This document shows positions 15,343 to 24,196 of a stretch of 64,000 nt of DNA, piece by piece. This DNA comes from CBDDEC01 sp965198045. Its GTDB lineage: Bacteria; Chloroflexota; Dehalococcoidia; UBA2979. Each line of letters starts with the position of its first letter. Within the stretch, counting starts at the first letter, position 1. The stretch lies in contig CBDAOL010000010.1 of NCBI GenBank assembly GCA_965198045.1, forward strand, positions 248,001-312,000, read 5' to 3'. A program made the translations under genes and the position numbers. Below the pieces are notes generated by a model, which searched no databases, was not told the DNA's origin, and worked only from the letters and a program-made list of their open reading frames with translations.

Positions 15343-16413
15343 TCATCGCGACGAGCGCCTGCGGTGGTCACGCGCCGAGTCTCTCTGCGGCCAGCCGTCC
15401 TTGCCACACTCCGGACAGTATCGACGCCTCCCCAGGGCTGGTCTTCGCTCCGGTGAGTAAAACTTCCCGCAGTGAGAGCAGATTGCTGGAGGGTCGATCC
15501 TGTGAACGGCCTGGACGAGCTGCACCGCGATTGCAGCAAAGAGCGAGACGATCGGGGCGAGCGAGCTGTCGGCGGACGAAGTGTCGAGTTCGACTAGCTC
15601 CTTTCCAGCCAGGATGAACTCCGGCTCGGGGCCTGACCACGCGACCATCGGCCTCACGTCCCCGAGGAAGAGCCACTCCTGCAGACGCTCAGCGATTAGC
15701 GCTCGCTGGTCGGCCACTGGCAGCGTCCATGGCCACGTGATGCCCTCGTGCTGCGCTTGAGAGTCAATCGGCTCCGCCTCAGCCGTCCACGCGTAGACAG
15801 TTCCGTCGATCTCTCGCCGAGCAGGGATCAGCAGCGGCTCGCCGCGCGTCACGAACGGCCCGAGAAATTGCCAAGGATCGGCCTGGGTGCGTCTGTTCTC
15901 ACGGATACCAGCAATGGCGTTCAAGACCGCGTTGGCTCGCTTCGAGTATTCCCGCCACTCATCGAGAGACTCCTGGCATGTCCACTTCGGGATCGAGGGC
16001 CGGTCGATCAGACAGTGCTCCCCTACGCCTGTGTCCACGTGACTCAAGTGCAGTTCGACGGTGCCGTGCGCTTCCGGAAGTCCGTGGCGACAGAGACCCA
16101 GGGGACCCCATGTTCTAGCGAACTTCGCAATCGCGGAATCGGACTGTCGCCCGAGGACCGCGAAACGTTCGAGGAGATCTGTCCGAAGCGGCCGTGTCGC
16201 AGGGCGGATCGGACTGGGCTCCTCCATTGAAGTCATCAGGAACTCCAAGCGCCCGTTGACGATGCGGACCTCCTGCGGGCTGAAGACTCGAGCGCCAGTA
16301 ACACGGCGCACTATCGGTCCACCGTCTTCCGGTACCAACACTCGCTCCCAGTCCTCGACGATCGAAAACACCATCCGTGCATTGAGTTGATATTGGGATT
16401 CGCGACGGATCAT
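15343..16413 (-). CDS. Unknown protein with C-terminal zinc ribbon
   Basis: 356 residues from ATG at 16413; a longer frame to 16566 would overlap the divergent DUF3987 gene and is less likely. The body is not recognised. The C-terminal 45 residues carry CSHCGKFYSPERR and RRRYCPECG, a C-x2-C, C-x2-C zinc-binding module reminiscent of CGNR-type zinc fingers. It is followed on the same strand by the helicase-nuclease gene, so it may be that protein's partner, for example a sensor or DNA-binding subunit. That role is inference from position only. Confidence 0.6.
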   Translation of the reverse strand: MIRRESQYQLNARMVFSIVEDWERVLVPEDGGPIVRRVTGARVFSPQEVRIVNGRLEFLMTSMEEPSPIRPATRPLRTDLLERFAVLGRQSDSAIAKFARTWGPLGLCRHGLPEAHGTVELHLSHVDTGVGEHCLIDRPSIPKWTCQESLDEWREYSKRANAVLNAIAGIRENRRTQADPWQFLGPFVTRGEPLLIPARREIDGTVYAWTAEAEPIDSQAQHEGITWPWTLPVADQRALIAERLQEWLFLGDVRPMVAWSGPEPEFILAGKELVELDTSSADSSLAPIVSLFAAIAVQLVQAVHRIDPPAICSHCGKFYSPERRPALGRRRYCPECGKDGWPQRDSARDHRRRSSR

Positions 16414-16544
16414 AGCTGGTCGATCTAAACTGTACGTAGGCCTCGGTGGAAATCGAATCGCTGGGCACCGCCGGGGCCCACGAATGTCGCCCAGTGAGAC
16501 AGGAGTGTGATGAATGAAACGCTCAAAGAGATGGAGTAGAGGAA

Positions 16545-17876
16545 TTGCAAGACAGACACGAAACAAGACTTAGGCTCGGATCGCCCAGCTCACATTTGCC
16601 TCAGACCGAGAGTAGCCAAGAGGTTTCCTCAGATTCTTCGTATGTTCGCGAGGGTCCTGGGGACTTCCCATTGGATGCGCTCCCAGCCCCCCTTAGGGAG
16701 CTGGTTGAGTCGGGGGCACGGACCTTTGGAGTACCTCCAGAGTTCGTCGCCATGCCCGCCTTAGCCTTCGCTGGCACCGTCATCGGGAACTCGGTTCGAA
16801 TTGAGCTGAAGACCGGCTGGACCGAGTTCCCAACACTGTGGGTCGCTGTCGTTGCGGCTCCGGGGACCGGGAAGAGTCCGGCCCTGAACCTCGCCCGGGG
16901 ACCTCTGGACGCGCTGCAAGCTAATGCAGAGGCGGGGGACCACTACTACACGACTGACGCAACCATCGAGGCAATCGCCGTGCTGGCGAGTCGCTCGAAT
17001 GGCTTCGCGTATGTCTCTGACGAAATCGTCGGATGGGTCAGCTCGCACAACGCCTATCGGGCGGGCGGCGATCGCCAGCTCTGGCTCTCGACTTGGAGCT
17101 CTGAGGCGATAAAGGTCCACAGGAAAGGCGAGAACCTGTCGGTCTCCGCCGAGAACCCGGTGGTGAGTGTCGTAGGCACTGTCCAGCCTGCTCGCCTAGA
17201 TGACCTTGCAGGGGAGGCCGGGATGGATGACGGGTTCCTCGACAGGATCATTTGGGTCTGGCCCGAGGGTGTGAGACCAGAGCTCTGGAACGAGGAGGGC
17301 ATCCCGGAAGACGTGAAACGTCGCTACGACGACTGCTTCGCCAAGCTCGCAGAGTTGCGTTCCGTTGAGGCGGCAACCGTTCGACTCGACCAAGAGGCCG
17401 CCCAATACTGGCCATTCTGGTACGACGGTAACGTCCTCCAGCAGCGCGACGAACCGGATCCTCGCTTTGCACAGGCACTCGCGAAGGAGCACCGCAATGT
17501 GCCGAGGATCGCTCTGATCCTGCACTGCCTCGAGCACGGCACAGATGCGCCGGAAAAAGCCGTCCCGTGTGACACCCTTGACGCCGCCGCGCGCATCGTC
17601 GGGTACGTTCAGCCCCACCTGCGTCGGGTGTTCAGCGCGATCCCTGATCTCTCCGCTCTTGCAGTCCGCCTCAAGCGGATCCTTGAATCCCAGACGGAAC
17701 CGTTCAACCTGTCTGCCCTCCACAAGAGGCTCGGGGGAAAGACACCGCAGAAGTCGCTCAGGAAAGCGCTGGCCGAACTCAGGCAACAGGGCATGGCGGA
17801 AATGCGGATCCCGTTGCCAGGTCGAAAGGGAGGCAGACCCGGCGAGCTCTGGCGGTCGACGCACCCCCCGAAGTAA
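16545..17876 (+). CDS. DUF3987-type helicase/primase-associated protein
   Basis: 443 residues from TTG at 16545, with GAGGAA just before it. The DUF3987 pattern is visible: PALAFAGTVIGNSVRIELKTGWTE, Walker A VAAPGTGKSPAL (about residues 104-115), then DATIEAIAVLA and FAYVSDEIVGWV (Walker B), and NPVVSVVGTVQPARL. Members occur in plasmids, phages and integrative elements as replicative-helicase-like or primase-linked ATPases. The C-terminal GRKGGRPGELWR is repeated in a fragment at 20868-21056. It likely supports replication of the island after excision. Confidence 0.8.
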   Translation: MQDRHETRLRLGSPSSHLPQTESSQEVSSDSSYVREGPGDFPLDALPAPLRELVESGARTFGVPPEFVAMPALAFAGTVIGNSVRIELKTGWTEFPTLWVAVVAAPGTGKSPALNLARGPLDALQANAEAGDHYYTTDATIEAIAVLASRSNGFAYVSDEIVGWVSSHNAYRAGGDRQLWLSTWSSEAIKVHRKGENLSVSAENPVVSVVGTVQPARLDDLAGEAGMDDGFLDRIIWVWPEGVRPELWNEEGIPEDVKRRYDDCFAKLAELRSVEAATVRLDQEAAQYWPFWYDGNVLQQRDEPDPRFAQALAKEHRNVPRIALILHCLEHGTDAPEKAVPCDTLDAAARIVGYVQPHLRRVFSAIPDLSALAVRLKRILESQTEPFNLSALHKRLGGKTPQKSLRKALAELRQQGMAEMRIPLPGRKGGRPGELWRSTHPPK

Positions 17877-18177
17877 CGAAGAAACTGAATCAACTCGGCT
17901 CCCGCGCGCGGATCTCACGATCCAAACGCGGGTCCCCTGCCACCATCGAGTGCCTGTCGGCCGAACCGTACCCCCTACCCCGGGGGATGTCCGTGTTCTG
18001 CCCGCCGAGGCGCCCTGACATCGACATGAAAGTGTACCACTTCGGCGCGTAGCTGGTTCGCCTCGACCCCGCGCGCCCGTGCGTGGACTTCAGCCTCCGA
18101 TGCCCCAACAGCCGAGTGCCGCTTTGGTGCGGTCGAGCCCCATTCGTCGAGTTGAACGTCTCACGCGTCACCCTTGC
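17877..18177. other. Non-coding DNA downstream of the DUF3987 gene
   Basis: No gene is seen. The first 120 bases resemble the DNA downstream of the DUF3987 fragment at 21057-21160 (shared GCGGGTCCCCT and TCGGCCGAACCGTACCC). A motif GCGCGCCCGTGCGTGGACTTC (18071-18091) matches repeats at 21256 and 21288. So this stretch and 21057-21412 are diverged copies of one module. Confidence 0.5.
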
Positions 18178-18836
18178 CTAGTTAGGGCGGTCGAGCTGGC
18201 TCAGTCCTGCCGCAACGCCGCCTGCAAGCGCAGTAGCGGCGGCGAGGGAACGAGTCGGGTGGCTGGCGCCTTCGAAGCGATCTACGGCCAAGAGCACGCT
18301 CTCCGACCCCGGCGCGCTGATGAAGTCCTTCATTGAACCCGCTCCGATCGGAGCAGACTGCAGGCCAAGCCGACCGCCGAGTGACTCGAGTGCTCCCCAG
18401 TAGAACAGCGTGTTCGCCCAGTTGCTGAGTCTCGGTTCAGTCAGTGCGGCAAAATACGCATCCAGCCAAGCCTCTGAGATCTCAGGGAAGTCTAGGCCGA
18501 AGATTCGGCGGCTCGCTTCACACTCGGCTGCGACCAGAGAGCTGCGAGTCTCTACGTCTGCGGCAGAGCTGTACATCTGCTCGAAGAGGCGGAACGTACA
18601 GATCGCCTTCCAGAAGACGAGCGTGCCCGTCATCGACTCACCGTCGCGACCGTCCCACAGCTGCTCTGCCGCAGAGTCCGCTTCGATAAAGTTCGCGGCT
18701 CCTACGACCGCGCCAATCAATGACGCACGCGGGAGCGCGGCCTTCTCATCCGTCCCATAGGCTCGAAACCCACGTTGAGCAAGCCGGGACAGATCGGCAA
18801 TGATTCCCCGCCTTGAGGTCTTTCCGCCCCCCAGCA

Positions 18837-20407
18837 GAGGCTGTCGCACAAACCCACGAAGAGGGGAACATCGCTATACGATGAGCATGGCGGCGGGGGC
18901 GGAGTGATTCCGAGGTGCCGCCGTGACCCAGCGTTTCTTGCCGTGCGACCGTGACCAGCAATACCTGATGCCCGCCAGCCTCCGCGACTGGCTGCCCGGG
19001 GACCACCTCGCGTGGTTCGTGCTCGATGCGGTCAGCCAGTTGGACCTCACCGCGTTCTACGAGCGCTACCGCGAGGACGGTTGGGGGCGGAAGGCGTACG
19101 AGCCGTCGATGATGGTCGCGCTCGTGCTCTACGCCTACTGCGAGGGCGAGCGCTCGAGCCGCCAGATCGAACGGCGCTGCCGGGAGGACATCGCCCTCCG
19201 GGTGCTGACCGCGAACCAGCACCCCGACCACGCGACGATCTGCCGTTTCCGCCAGCAGCACGAGGAGGCGCTCTCGGGACTGTTCGCCGAGGTGCTCAGG
19301 CTGTGCGCCGAGGCTGGTCTGGTGCGGGTCGGGGTGGTCGCGCTCGACGGGACCAAGCTGCACGCCAACGCCAGCCGTGAGCGCAACCGCACGGATGCGG
19401 ACCTGGAGGCCGAGGTGCGGCGCATCCTCGACGAAGCGGAGCGGGTGGACGCCGAGGAGAACGCGCGCTTCGGCGACGCGCGGGGCGACGAGTTGCCTCC
19501 GGGATTCAGGGACCGCGAGGAGCGCCTGCAGCGGTTGCACGAGGCGCGGGAGCGACTGGCGGCCCGAGAGCGGGAGCGGCAGGAGGACTACGAGCAACGC
19601 CTCAGGAGCCGCGCGGAGAAGGACCGGCGCGGGCGCCGCCCGAAGCCGCCGCAGCCCGAGCAGGGTGCGAAGGTGAACGTCACCGACCCGGACAGCCGCG
19701 TGGTGCGCGACTATCACGGCTACTTCCAAGGCTACAATGTGCAGGCGGTGACGACCCGCGACCAGATCATCGTCGCGGCTGAGGTGAGCCGACAGGCGAC
19801 CGACATGCACGAGCTGCAACCGATGATCGAGGTGATGCACCGCAACCTGCAGGCCGCACACTGCGGGCCGGCGCGCGTGCTGCTGGCTGATGCCGGCTAC
19901 TACTCCGAGGCGAACGTGCGGCAGGCGGGGAGCGCAGGTCCGGAGCTGCTGCTCGCGACCCGCAGCGACCGCAACCGGCGCGTCGGCGCGGCACCGCCGC
20001 GCGGGCGCATCCCTGCCGGGCTCTCCGTCCGTGAACGGATGGATCGCAAGCTGGCGACGCAGCGTGGCCGGCGTCTCTACGAGCAGCGGCGCTGGATGAT
20101 CGAACCCGTCTTCGGCGACGTCAAGGAGAACCGCGGCATCCGCCGGTTCATGCGGCGCGGGATCGCCTCGTGCGCCAGCGAATGGAAGCTGATCGCCGCC
20201 ACCCACAACCTCAAGAAGCTCTATCGCCGGGCGCGGCCGTCCTCCTGGCCAGCGAACGGCAACCCCCGGCAAAGAGGCTGGTCTGCCGCCGTGGCGGCCG
20301 CGTAGCGCCGCTGCCCTGTGAGAGGCGGCTACTCCGCCCCGACAACCGACCGGCTGACCTCTTGGCCCTCGTGGCGCTCCGCCCACGCCACTCCATGCGA
20401 CAGCCTC
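18837..20407 (+). mobile_element. IS1182-family insertion, copy A
   Basis: 1,571 bp with 12-bp inverted ends GAGGCTGTCGCA / TGCGACAGCCTC and a 4-bp target duplication AGCA (18833-18836, 20408-20411). A near-identical copy B lies at 55228-56799 and is one base longer because of an indel in its transposase. Confidence 0.92.
18923..20305 (+). CDS. IS1182-family transposase, intact copy
   Basis: 460 residues. The N-terminal DUF772-type region (FLPCDRDQQYLMPASLRDWL, EGERSSRQIERRCREDIALR) precedes the DDE domain: VVALDGTKLHANAS (first Asp), RVLLADAGYYSE (second Asp) and EQRRWMIEPVFGDVKENRGI (Glu). A charged coiled-coil insert lies at about residues 150-235. The start is placed just behind GAGGTGCCGCC near the left end. 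The frame is whole, so this copy is probably the active parent of copy B. Confidence 0.92.
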   Translation: MTQRFLPCDRDQQYLMPASLRDWLPGDHLAWFVLDAVSQLDLTAFYERYREDGWGRKAYEPSMMVALVLYAYCEGERSSRQIERRCREDIALRVLTANQHPDHATICRFRQQHEEALSGLFAEVLRLCAEAGLVRVGVVALDGTKLHANASRERNRTDADLEAEVRRILDEAERVDAEENARFGDARGDELPPGFRDREERLQRLHEARERLAARERERQEDYEQRLRSRAEKDRRGRRPKPPQPEQGAKVNVTDPDSRVVRDYHGYFQGYNVQAVTTRDQIIVAAEVSRQATDMHELQPMIEVMHRNLQAAHCGPARVLLADAGYYSEANVRQAGSAGPELLLATRSDRNRRVGAAPPRGRIPAGLSVRERMDRKLATQRGRRLYEQRRWMIEPVFGDVKENRGIRRFMRRGIASCASEWKLIAATHNLKKLYRRARPSSWPANGNPRQRGWSAAVAAA

Positions 20408-20503
20408 AGCAGACGTTTGATAAACACTTTCGAACGCTTCCCGCTCCCGTGCTATCTCCCCATCGCGAAGATTAGCCCATTTGCCGCAGCGCCAAGCGCC
20501 GAA

Positions 20504-20871
20504 TCACCCAAGAAGCGTCCCGAACGCGACCGCTAGAACCTGGTCATTCTCAGGGACCTGATGTGTGTATACGTCCAAGGTCAGGGAAAGCGACGCATGC
20601 CCGAGCCTCGTCTGGACGGTCTTAGGGTCAGCGCCCGCTGCGACCGCCAGAGTTGCGTGAACGTGGCGAAGATCTTGGATCCTGATCTCGGCGACCCCAG
20701 CGGAACGGCAGTCGCGCTGGAACGCACGCCAAAGAACGCCCGAGGAGGGTGGACCGCCGAGCGAGGTTGTGAGGACGGCGCCGCGGTCGGACCAGTCCCC
20801 GCCGCAGGCGAGGCGGGCTTCCGCCTGAAGCACCCGTGCCTCACTAAGCGCGCGCGCAGCTACGTCAGGTA
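20504..20871 (-). pseudogene. Tyrosine recombinase C-terminal fragment
   Basis: About 120 residues paralogous to the C-terminal part of the integrase at 22647-23765. Shared stretches include DRGAV, PPSSGVLWRAFQ, DLRHVHATLAVA, GADPKTVQ and RLGHASL. It keeps the R-H, G-H and Tyr (YTHQ) motifs but lacks the first catalytic Arg and all N-terminal domains. The truncation point at about 20872 abuts the DUF3987 fragment on the other strand, indicating a deletion scar between two former island copies. Confidence 0.8.
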
Positions 20872-21056
20872 GTGTTTATCGCACCGAGCTTCACGCTCGG
20901 CTTGGCGGGCATATACGAGAGCGAGATCTTGATGATGCCCTTGAGGAGCTTCGTAGCGAGGGGCTGGCCGAGTCACGGACAACACCAACGGGGCCGAAGG
21001 GCGGTAGGCCAGGCGAGAGCTGGCGCGCGATAGCTCGAGTCGAGGAAACGAGCTAA
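20868..21056 (+). pseudogene. DUF3987 protein C-terminal fragment
   Basis: About 60 residues: RTELHARLGG, DDALEELRSEGLAESR, then GPKGGRPGESWR and a stop at 21054-21056. This parallels the end of the protein at 16545-17876 (SALHKRLGG, RKALAELRQQGMAEMR, GRKGGRPGELWR). The rest of the gene is missing. Similarity continues into the downstream non-coding DNA. Confidence 0.7.
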
Positions 21057-21412
21057 CCGAGGGAACCCGGGGCTCGCGCGTGCGGATCACCACAATCCCG
21101 GCGCGGGTCCCCTCCCTCCCCCGAACCGGCCTCGGCCGAACCGTACCCGGTACCCCCGGCGTCTACGTCGCGCGCTCGTGCAGAAGCACGACCCTCGGCT
21201 CTCGTGTAAAAGCACGACCTTGGCGCTCGGGGCGGAGTATCCCGGACTGTCGCACGCGCGTAAGTGTGGACTTCGAAGCGTCACACCCGCGCGCGTGTGT
21301 GGAGTTTCGGTGCATCACCTCGGGGGCTGATGGGGTTTCAGTGGTTGGTGGGGGTTCATAGGGTATCCGAGGGTTAGCGGGGGCCGGATCTTATACCTGT
21401 CACAGGGGGAGT
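21057..21412. other. Repeat-rich non-coding region, candidate origin or regulatory module
   Basis: No gene is seen in 356 bases. Two 26-bp-spaced direct repeats start at 21176 and 21202 (core AAGCACGACC, each containing the small palindrome TCGTG..CACGA). A second repeat type, GCGCG-x5-GTGGA-x-TTC, lies at 21256 and 21288 and again at 18071. Iteron-like repeats beside a DUF3987 gene remnant would suit a replication origin or transfer start; this is unproven. Confidence 0.4.
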
Positions 21413-21835
21413 ATGCTCGCGATGAGTAGGGTTTCCCCGTCAGCGATTGGCCCGATCATGTCCCGCGCTATCGGATGGCTGCGAGTTGTGGCGTGGCCGG
21501 TCATCCAGCTCTGGAGATTGCTCGGCTGGGCCGACGATCACGTCGGCAGGCTCCTACTTCTGGTATTCGCCGGGGGCATCGCGCTAGCGGGGCTTGCGGT
21601 GCTGGCGGGCTGGGTGTCTGAGCGACCTCCTGATCAGGTGCTCCTGCTGACTCTCGGGACGCTAGGCGCTGCTGCCGTGATATTCGCGGTGACAGCTTGG
21701 GGCGTAAGTCAATTCCGCGCGGCATCGTTTCCGTCTCCCGCTGGTGCGGGTGCCGATCAACCACAGCTTGATCTCAGCGGCACGGCGGGCCAGATCGACG
21801 ACACTCAGCTGACGTTTGAGCGCCCAGAGCATTAG
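21413..21835 (+). CDS. Small membrane protein of the island
   Basis: 140 residues. ATG at 21413 follows CAGGGGGA. Two strong hydrophobic segments are seen (about residues 45-66 and 76-98), preceded by a less hydrophobic N-terminal helix and followed by a polar tail (LDLSGTAGQIDDTQLTFERP). No family is recognised. The stop directly precedes the ATG of the next gene, so the two form a translationally linked pair. Confidence 0.6.
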   Translation: MLAMSRVSPSAIGPIMSRAIGWLRVVAWPVIQLWRLLGWADDHVGRLLLLVFAGGIALAGLAVLAGWVSERPPDQVLLLTLGTLGAAAVIFAVTAWGVSQFRAASFPSPAGAGADQPQLDLSGTAGQIDDTQLTFERPEH

Positions 21836-22300
21836 ATGGACTCGTTAAACCCGATGGCAAGTGATTCCGATCTTCTCGACGATGTGATTCTAGATAAGAC
21901 TGTTTACATTTCTGATCTAGTGCGTCGTCTTGGCGGAGTAAGAATCATTCACGATAAGCAGTTCCTCCGCTGCGATCTTGTCGGACCAGCCGTCATCTAT
22001 CAGAACGACGTGATTATCACAAACACCACGTTCGTGGCGCCAGGTATGCCTATTGACAGCTTGGTTATCGGCGCGGGGATGAACACAGCCCCGATGGGCA
22101 TCATCGAGCTTAGCGAATGTCTGATCGATCACTGCCGGATGTATCAGATCGGGTTCATCGTACATTCGGATGCCGAATTGAAACTGCGGAACGCGCTGCG
22201 GACAGGCTCAGGCTATTCCCCCTTGCCAGATGTCTCAGAGACTGCGCCGCCTAGTCAGGATCAGCAATCAACCCCTGATAAGTCAGAGGGTCAGCCGTGA
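21836..22300 (+). CDS. Hypothetical protein, likely beta-rich
   Basis: 154 residues starting immediately after the previous stop. The pattern VYISDLVRRLGGVRII, DKQFLRCDLVGPAVIYQNDV, IITNTTFVAPG and SECLIDHCRMYQIGF, with repeated aromatic or cysteine-containing short strands, suggests a pentapeptide-like or beta-helical fold. Local base composition is lower in GC than the chromosome, consistent with transfer. The last 50 bases overlap a transposase remnant on the other strand, so the C-terminal tail may have been altered by that insertion. Confidence 0.55.
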   Translation: MDSLNPMASDSDLLDDVILDKTVYISDLVRRLGGVRIIHDKQFLRCDLVGPAVIYQNDVIITNTTFVAPGMPIDSLVIGAGMNTAPMGIIELSECLIDHCRMYQIGFIVHSDAELKLRNALRTGSGYSPLPDVSETAPPSQDQQSTPDKSEGQP

Positions 22301-22481
22301 CGACCACGCGCAACGTCTCGCGGAAGATGTACGGGTTGTGGCGGTTGTTGAACCGCCACTCCAACTCGTCGAGATAGGCCGCGAGATGCTTCACGGAGAC
22401 GTGATGGAACGAACCGACGATCGAACGTTTGAGCAGGCTCCAGTTGCTCTCAGCAGTGCTCGTGTGAACGTTGCCGCGCAC
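22251..22481 (-). pseudogene. IS1595-type transposase C-terminal fragment
   Basis: 76 residues containing VHTSTAESNWSLLKRSIVGS, HHVSVKHLAAYLDELEWRFNNR, the C-terminal end of ISXO2-like transposases with the Asn/Glu part of the catalytic core. Everything upstream is missing. It is not close in sequence to the intact IS1595 transposase at 4234, so it records an independent element. Confidence 0.75.
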
Positions 22482-22646
22482 CCAGTCCGGCGTCGCAGCC
22501 GCCCCGCCGACTCACCAAGCTCCCGCCCTTGGGAGAAGCGTCGCTCCCCGTACAAGGACATACGTTCGTATCAGAACCCGCTCGTAGCGCCCTCACAAAG
22601 CGCCTCAGAGGCATCCATGCGGCCGCGCAGGACCGCCGGCTCGGAT

Positions 22647-23765
22647 CTAGCCCGCCCGCTCACCCAGCATGCGATCGAACGCCTCAACTAAGCGATTCTC
22701 GGCCTCCACCACGCGATGTGCATACACCCCCAGGGTCATCGCTAGCGACGCATGACCGAGACGCGCTTGCACAGTCTTTGGGTCAGCGCCGGAAGCCACC
22801 GCGAGCGTTGCGTGGACATGCCTAAGGTCGTGAATTCGCATCGGAAGGACACCAGCGAGCAGGCAGTCTTTCTGGAAGGCGCGCCACAACACCCCCGACG
22901 ACGGCGGGTCGCCCAGCCGCGTAGTGAAGACCGCACCTCGATCGTCTCTCCACGCCCCGCCGGCCCGGAGGCGCCCCCCGGCCTGAAGGACCCGCGCGGT
23001 GACAAGGGACTGAACCGCGATCTCGGGCAGCGCTACGTCTCGAACGGAAGTGCCCGTCTTTGGTGGTCCCAACGCCGGTTGCGAGCCAACCCACGCGACG
23101 GAACGACGGACTGAGACACTCCTCGCCTCAACCTCCACATCGTCCCATTGGAGGCCAAGGGCCTCCCCCACGCGTAGTCCAGTCGAGAGCAAAAAGGACC
23201 ACAGAGAGTGGTATCGACCCAGTCCTTCGGCGCGGACGAAGGTCGCTGCCTCATCAGCCGACCACCGCCGACGTTCACCGGCCGCCGGACGTTGGGACCT
23301 GCCTGGCATCACCGGATTCGCGCCGAGCAGCCCCATCCGGACGGCCTCGTCACACGCCATCTTTAGGACCCGCCGCACCTCCAACGCCATGAAGGGCGCG
23401 GTCTCGGCCACCTCGGCGACAACTCGCTCCGCGTGCAGCGGCTCAATTCGCGACAGCCGCATCGGGCCGAGGGCGGGCAACAAGTGCACACGGATCACGC
23501 TCTCGTACTTGCGGCGGGTCGTTGGTCTCAGATTCTCCGAGGCACGACCGAACCATTCGTCGAGCCAATCGCCAACGGTGACCTTGGTGGGGGCCGCTAG
23601 ACGACCTGCGCTCTTCCGACGTTGAAGCTCACCGAGGCGCCGGGATGCCTCTCGCTTGGTCCGGGCGTACTTGATGACCCGCTTCCCCGAGGGGAGCCTG
23701 ACGCTGGCGCACCAGTACCCATCTGACCGCCGGTATAGACTGCCCTCGCCATGTGCTCGACCCAC
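22647..23765 (-). CDS. int: Tyrosine recombinase (island integrase)
   Basis: 372 residues from GTG at 23765. The N-terminal arm-binding region (GSLYRRSDGYWCASVRLPSG) is followed by a SAM-like core-binding domain (VTVGDWLDEWFGRASENLRP) and the catalytic domain. Catalytic residues are visible: Arg in STGLRVGEALGL, His-x-x-Arg-His in HDLRHVHA, LGHAS and the nucleophile Tyr in YAHR. It lies about 90 bases inside the right 64-bp repeat, with paired TTGGCTACA sites between gene and repeat. It probably recombines attL and attR within the selenoprotein tail sequence. Confidence 0.93.
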   Translation of the reverse strand: MGRAHGEGSLYRRSDGYWCASVRLPSGKRVIKYARTKREASRRLGELQRRKSAGRLAAPTKVTVGDWLDEWFGRASENLRPTTRRKYESVIRVHLLPALGPMRLSRIEPLHAERVVAEVAETAPFMALEVRRVLKMACDEAVRMGLLGANPVMPGRSQRPAAGERRRWSADEAATFVRAEGLGRYHSLWSFLLSTGLRVGEALGLQWDDVEVEARSVSVRRSVAWVGSQPALGPPKTGTSVRDVALPEIAVQSLVTARVLQAGGRLRAGGAWRDDRGAVFTTRLGDPPSSGVLWRAFQKDCLLAGVLPMRIHDLRHVHATLAVASGADPKTVQARLGHASLAMTLGVYAHRVVEAENRLVEAFDRMLGERAG

Positions 23766-23800
23766 GATTGACCTCCAATCGCGAGTCGCGGGCGGGAAGA

Positions 23801-23820
23801 TTGGCTACAGATTGGCTACA
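23801..23820. repeat. Paired TTGGCTACA sites, right end
   Basis: Two direct copies (23801-23809, 23812-23820) between the integrase start and attR. They match the pair at 9752-9772. Candidate arm-type integrase sites and possible integrase promoter operator. Confidence 0.5.
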
Positions 23821-23852
23821 GAGAGCGAAATCTGAACCTAGGAACGCCTGTC

Positions 23853-23916
23853 GGTTCTGCTGAGCGGAACCGACCGCGGAGCAGTTAGCTCCGCTCGACC
23901 GCGCGCTGGGGGTGTA
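23853..23916. repeat. attR: 64-bp direct repeat at the island's right end
   Basis: Exact copy of 9619-9682. After the core the sequence diverges (GTG TAG here, GTG TAA at attL), and both keep a stop codon for the selenoprotein frame at the same place. Confidence 0.88.
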
Positions 23917-24196
23917 GTGGGCGGGGTTCCCAGCCTCCCGAGGTCTAAGCCTTGCTGACCTGTAGCTGGATGTTGCAAACAGGTACCCCACACTGGCGTC
24001 CGATTCCCGATAGCCCGCGCGCCGACTGCCGCTGGGCACGCAACGAGCGGACGGGGGGTCCAGAATTCGCCGGCGCCCGATAGGGCGGGTCGCGTACTAT
24101 CACCCGACCGTGAAGCTCATGCGCGACTCCGGCCCTCGCAATAGCCGATGCTGACGCGATCACCCGACACAAGACGCTTAGAGAGGAAGTGCGACC

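Larger units (their letters stand above)
18178..20427 (-). pseudogene. Hypothetical protein split by IS1182 copy A
   Basis: Removing the IS (18837-20407) and one target copy joins GTG at 20427 to the long frame: MFIKRLLGGGKTSRRGIIAD and about 220 more residues to a stop at 18178. The insertion therefore lies only about six codons into the gene. The product is predicted largely helical with a cysteine in AICTF and is not recognised. A LLGGGKTS stretch resembles a P-loop only by chance, being too close to the start. Transcription could still restart inside the remaining frame. Confidence 0.55.

Noticed and set aside
18746..20386. A 546-codon minus-strand frame over IS1182 copy A
   Set aside because: It is antisense to the transposase with no family motif; the split hypothetical gene is in another frame.
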